Source: Microbacterium saperdae (GTDB taxonomy: Bacteria; Actinomycetota; Actinomycetes; Actinomycetales; Microbacteriaceae). Taken from it: a DNA stretch of 64,000 nucleotides. The stretch is taken from positions 1,674,001 through 1,738,000 of the forward strand of contig NZ_VFOX01000001.1 of assembly GCF_006716345.1 (NCBI RefSeq), given 5' to 3'. The stretch's first letter is position 1. Every line of letters begins with the position of its first letter. The notes below the pieces were generated by a model that did not search any database, was not told where the DNA came from, and saw only the letters and a list, made by a program, of their open reading frames with translations. The position numbers and the translations under genes are program-made. This document shows, in pieces, positions 61,751-64,000 of the stretch.

Positions 61751-63691
61751 ATGCCCATTCTTCCGAGCATCTCAGGACCCCGAGATCTGGACGCGTTGTC
61801 CGCAGATCAACTGGTCGAACTCGCCGCAGAGATCCGCGAGTTCCTCGTCGAGAACGTCTCCCGCACCGGTGGACACCTCGGCCCCAACCTCGGCGTCGTC
61901 GAGCTCACGATCGCGCTGCACCGCGTCTTCTCCTCGCCGGACGACCCGTTCATCTTCGACACCGGGCACCAGTCGTACGTGCACAAGCTCCTCACGGGCC
62001 GACAGGACTTCTCCGACCTCCGGGTGCGTGGCGGTCTCGCCGGCTACCCGCAGCGCAGCGAGAGCCCCCATGACGTCGTCGAGTCCTCGCACGCCTCCAG
62101 TTCGCTGAGCTGGGCGGACGGCGTCTCACGCGCCCTCACCGCCACCGGACGCGCGGACCGACATGTCGTCGCTGTCGTCGGTGACGGTGCGCTCACGGGC
62201 GGTATGACCTGGGAGGCGCTCAACAACATCTCCGACGACAACGACCGCAACCTCGTGATCGTCGTGAACGACAACGGCCGCTCCTACGCGCCCACCATCG
62301 GTGGCATGTCCCGGTATCTGAACCGGGTGCGCACGGCCGCCGCCTACAAGGACCTGCACCACAAGTCCGATCGTCTGTTCCGGGCGTTCGGTCCCGTCGG
62401 GCGTGCGGTCTTCCGCGGTGTGCGCGGCGGCACGCACGGCTTCCTGTCGCGCTTCACCAACAACGAAGCGCTGTATTCCAACCTCGACATCAAGTACCTC
62501 GGACCGGTCGACGGACACGATCTGCCCGCGCTCCTCGAGACGCTCGAGCTCGCGAAGTCCTACGGGGCGCCCGTGATCGTGCATGCGATCACCGAGAAGG
62601 GCCGTGGTTACCAGCCGGCTCGCGATGACGATGCGGATCAGTTCCATGCCGTCGGCCGCATCGATCCGGTCACGGGGGAGACGCTGTCCTCCGGCGGACG
62701 CGGGTGGACGGATGTGTTCTCGGATGCGCTCGTGGATGTGGGCGGACGACGCGACGACGTGATCGCGATGACGGCTGCCATGCTGCGTCCGACCGGACTC
62801 GCCCGATTCGCGGAGCGGTTCCCCGACCGTGTGTACGACGTCGGCATCGCGGAGCAGCACGCCGTCGCTTCGGCCGCCGGGCTCGCCTTCGGAGGCCTGC
62901 ACCCGGTCGTGGCGGTCTACGCGACGTTCATGGGCCGCGCGTTCGACCAGGTGCTGATGGATGTCGCCCTGCACCGCGCGGGCGTGACCTTCGTGCTGGA
63001 CCGTGCCGGAGTCACCGGTCCCGACGGCCCCAGCCACCACGGCATGTGGGATCTGGCGATGCTGCAGATCGTCCCGCACATCCGGATCGCCGCCCCGCGT
63101 GACGGCGCGCGGCTCACAGAAGCGCTGGATGAAGCAGTCGCGGTGGACGATGCGCCGACCGTGATCCGGTTCCCCAAGGGCGCGGTCGCGGAGGATCTCC
63201 CCGCGATCGAGCGCCTTCACGACGGCGTCGACGTTCTCGCCAGAGGCGAGTCCGAAGACGTCCTGATCGTCGCGATCGGCCCGTTCGCGACTCTCGCGAT
63301 GGATGTCGCCGCCCGCCTGCGGGCCCAGGGTATCGGCGCCACCGTGATCGACCCGCGATGGGCGATCCCGGTGCAGGCGTCGGTCACGGCTCTCGCTGCA
63401 CGACACCGCCTGGTGATCACGCTCGAGGACGGTATCCGTGTCGGCGGCATCGGCACGCGCGTGCGCCAGGTGCTGCGTGAGGCGGGCATCGACACCGCGG
63501 TGGACGAGCTCGGGCTGCCGGATGAGTTCATCGACCACGCGTCGCGCGAGCAGATCCTGGAGGATGCCGGTCTGACGGCCCCCAAGATCGCGCAGGACAT
63601 CGTCGCCCAGGTGCTCGGCACCCGCATCCCGTTCGCACGGAACGCGGGGGAGACCGGCGCGATCGACCTGCCGCTCCACGAGCGCCGCTGA
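61751..63691 (+). CDS. dxs: 1-deoxy-D-xylulose-5-phosphate synthase
   Basis: The 646-residue thiamine-diphosphate enzyme condenses pyruvate and glyceraldehyde 3-phosphate, the first step of the MEP isoprenoid pathway. Blocks are RTGGHLGPNLGVVELTIALH, VGDGALTGGMTWEALNN (ThDP site), YLGPVDGHD, VGIAEQHAVASAAGLAFGG (catalytic Glu) and DRAGVTGPDGPSHHG. GAGGAGGCGCAG precedes the ATG. A TAGGAT at 61688 may be the -10. Confidence 0.96.
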   Translation: MPILPSISGPRDLDALSADQLVELAAEIREFLVENVSRTGGHLGPNLGVVELTIALHRVFSSPDDPFIFDTGHQSYVHKLLTGRQDFSDLRVRGGLAGYPQRSESPHDVVESSHASSSLSWADGVSRALTATGRADRHVVAVVGDGALTGGMTWEALNNISDDNDRNLVIVVNDNGRSYAPTIGGMSRYLNRVRTAAAYKDLHHKSDRLFRAFGPVGRAVFRGVRGGTHGFLSRFTNNEALYSNLDIKYLGPVDGHDLPALLETLELAKSYGAPVIVHAITEKGRGYQPARDDDADQFHAVGRIDPVTGETLSSGGRGWTDVFSDALVDVGGRRDDVIAMTAAMLRPTGLARFAERFPDRVYDVGIAEQHAVASAAGLAFGGLHPVVAVYATFMGRAFDQVLMDVALHRAGVTFVLDRAGVTGPDGPSHHGMWDLAMLQIVPHIRIAAPRDGARLTEALDEAVAVDDAPTVIRFPKGAVAEDLPAIERLHDGVDVLARGESEDVLIVAIGPFATLAMDVAARLRAQGIGATVIDPRWAIPVQASVTALAARHRLVITLEDGIRVGGIGTRVRQVLREAGIDTAVDELGLPDEFIDHASREQILEDAGLTAPKIAQDIVAQVLGTRIPFARNAGETGAIDLPLHERR

Positions 63692-63697
63692 ACCTGA

Positions 63698-64000
63698 TCA
63701 GGAGTTCGAGCCCCAGGGCTTCCTCTCCTGTCGAGATCGCCAGAACGTCCGATACCAGCCGCCCGCGACCGAGATGGCGCAGGTGACGATGACCACGGCG
63801 ACGAACGGCGCGGGCGGTTGCCCGATGATCCCCGATGCCGTAACCGCGGCCCCGATGGCGGCGCCCAACCCGGCGAAGGCGAGCAGGTGGGCGACGACGT
63901 GATCGGTGGCAACGAGCAGGCGGCCGAGCCCCCACGCGAGCGGTGAGCCTGCCAGCATCACGAGCAGTGATACCGCGCCGCCGATCGGGATGCCGTACAG
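63698..64000 (-). CDS. Membrane protein of unknown function (partial)
   Basis: The minus-strand frame is open to the window edge (codons read ...LYGIPIGGAVSLLVMLAGSP), so the 5' end is outside. At least three hydrophobic segments are seen (AVSLLVMLAGSPLAWGLGRL; HVVAHLLAFAGLGAAIGAAV; FVAVVIVTCAISVAG), ending in the basic tail WYRTFWRSRQERKPWGSNS. I do not recognise a family. It converges with dxs, 6 bp apart. Confidence 0.7.
   Translation of the reverse strand: MYGIPIGGAVSLLVMLAGSPLAWGLGRLLVATDHVVAHLLAFAGLGAAIGAAVTASGIIGQPPAPFVAVVIVTCAISVAGGWYRTFWRSRQERKPWGSNS

Overview
The window is about 68% GC, almost fully coding, and reads as chromosome of a motile Microbacteriaceae actinobacterium, most likely Microbacterium. 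The evidence is the gene order sigA, F420-ligase-like, parE/parC, sepH, DUF4193, DUF3093, dut, DUF3710, DUF3159, acnA, dxs, together with glnA2-glnE, pepA-lpdA-sucB and a flagellar cluster. No tRNA, rRNA, CRISPR array or insertion sequence was seen. The one structural RNA recognised is the RNase P RNA.

Region by region: 1-4978 is the end of a flagellar cluster (flhA 3' part, csrA, flgN-like, flgK, flgL, fliW), including both halves of the FliW/CsrA switch. 4982-7136 holds three genes of phage-like character (unknown protein, HU-like protein, AAA+ ATPase), followed by 680 bp without a convincing gene. 7820-14611 is housekeeping and accessory metabolism: lactate dehydrogenase, a divergent SDR/MmyB-regulator pair with a perfect operator-like palindrome, an aldo/keto reductase, a YchJ-like protein, a zinc-ribbon protein and a PolA-type polymerase. 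Then come rnpB and polyphosphate glucokinase. 15868-20406 is the glnA2-glnE nitrogen operon; glnA1 lies at 31522-32946 with a GlnR-type box upstream.

20457-31305 is accessory: a lipid-kinase-like protein, an AI-2E-type permease, an AraC regulator, a Tat-exported protein, a flavin-fold stress protein, and a LuxR regulator divergent from a six-gene SHOCT/DUF6325/DUF1254/membrane/phosphatase run. 33518-35210 pairs a RimK-type zinc-protease-like gene with a RimK ligase fused to a TrkA-C domain. 37722-42417 is pepA-lpdA-sucB on the minus strand. 43639-45572 is the primary sigma factor with a coupled CofE-like gene.

45640-48481 is the most unusual locus. An ATP-grasp ligase diverges from two overlapping alanine-racemase-family genes whose losses are complementary. 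One lacks most of the barrel and the PLP lysine but keeps the C-terminal tyrosine; the other keeps the barrel and lysine but has lost the tyrosine. Because the alanine racemase active site is shared between subunits, the pair could form a heteromeric enzyme. The rest (48556-64000) is conserved core: topoisomerase IV, SepH, dut, aconitase with a 26-bp palindrome upstream, and dxs.

Many genes here start on GTG or ATG 6-8 nt after a TANNNT hexamer, a pattern of leaderless transcripts.
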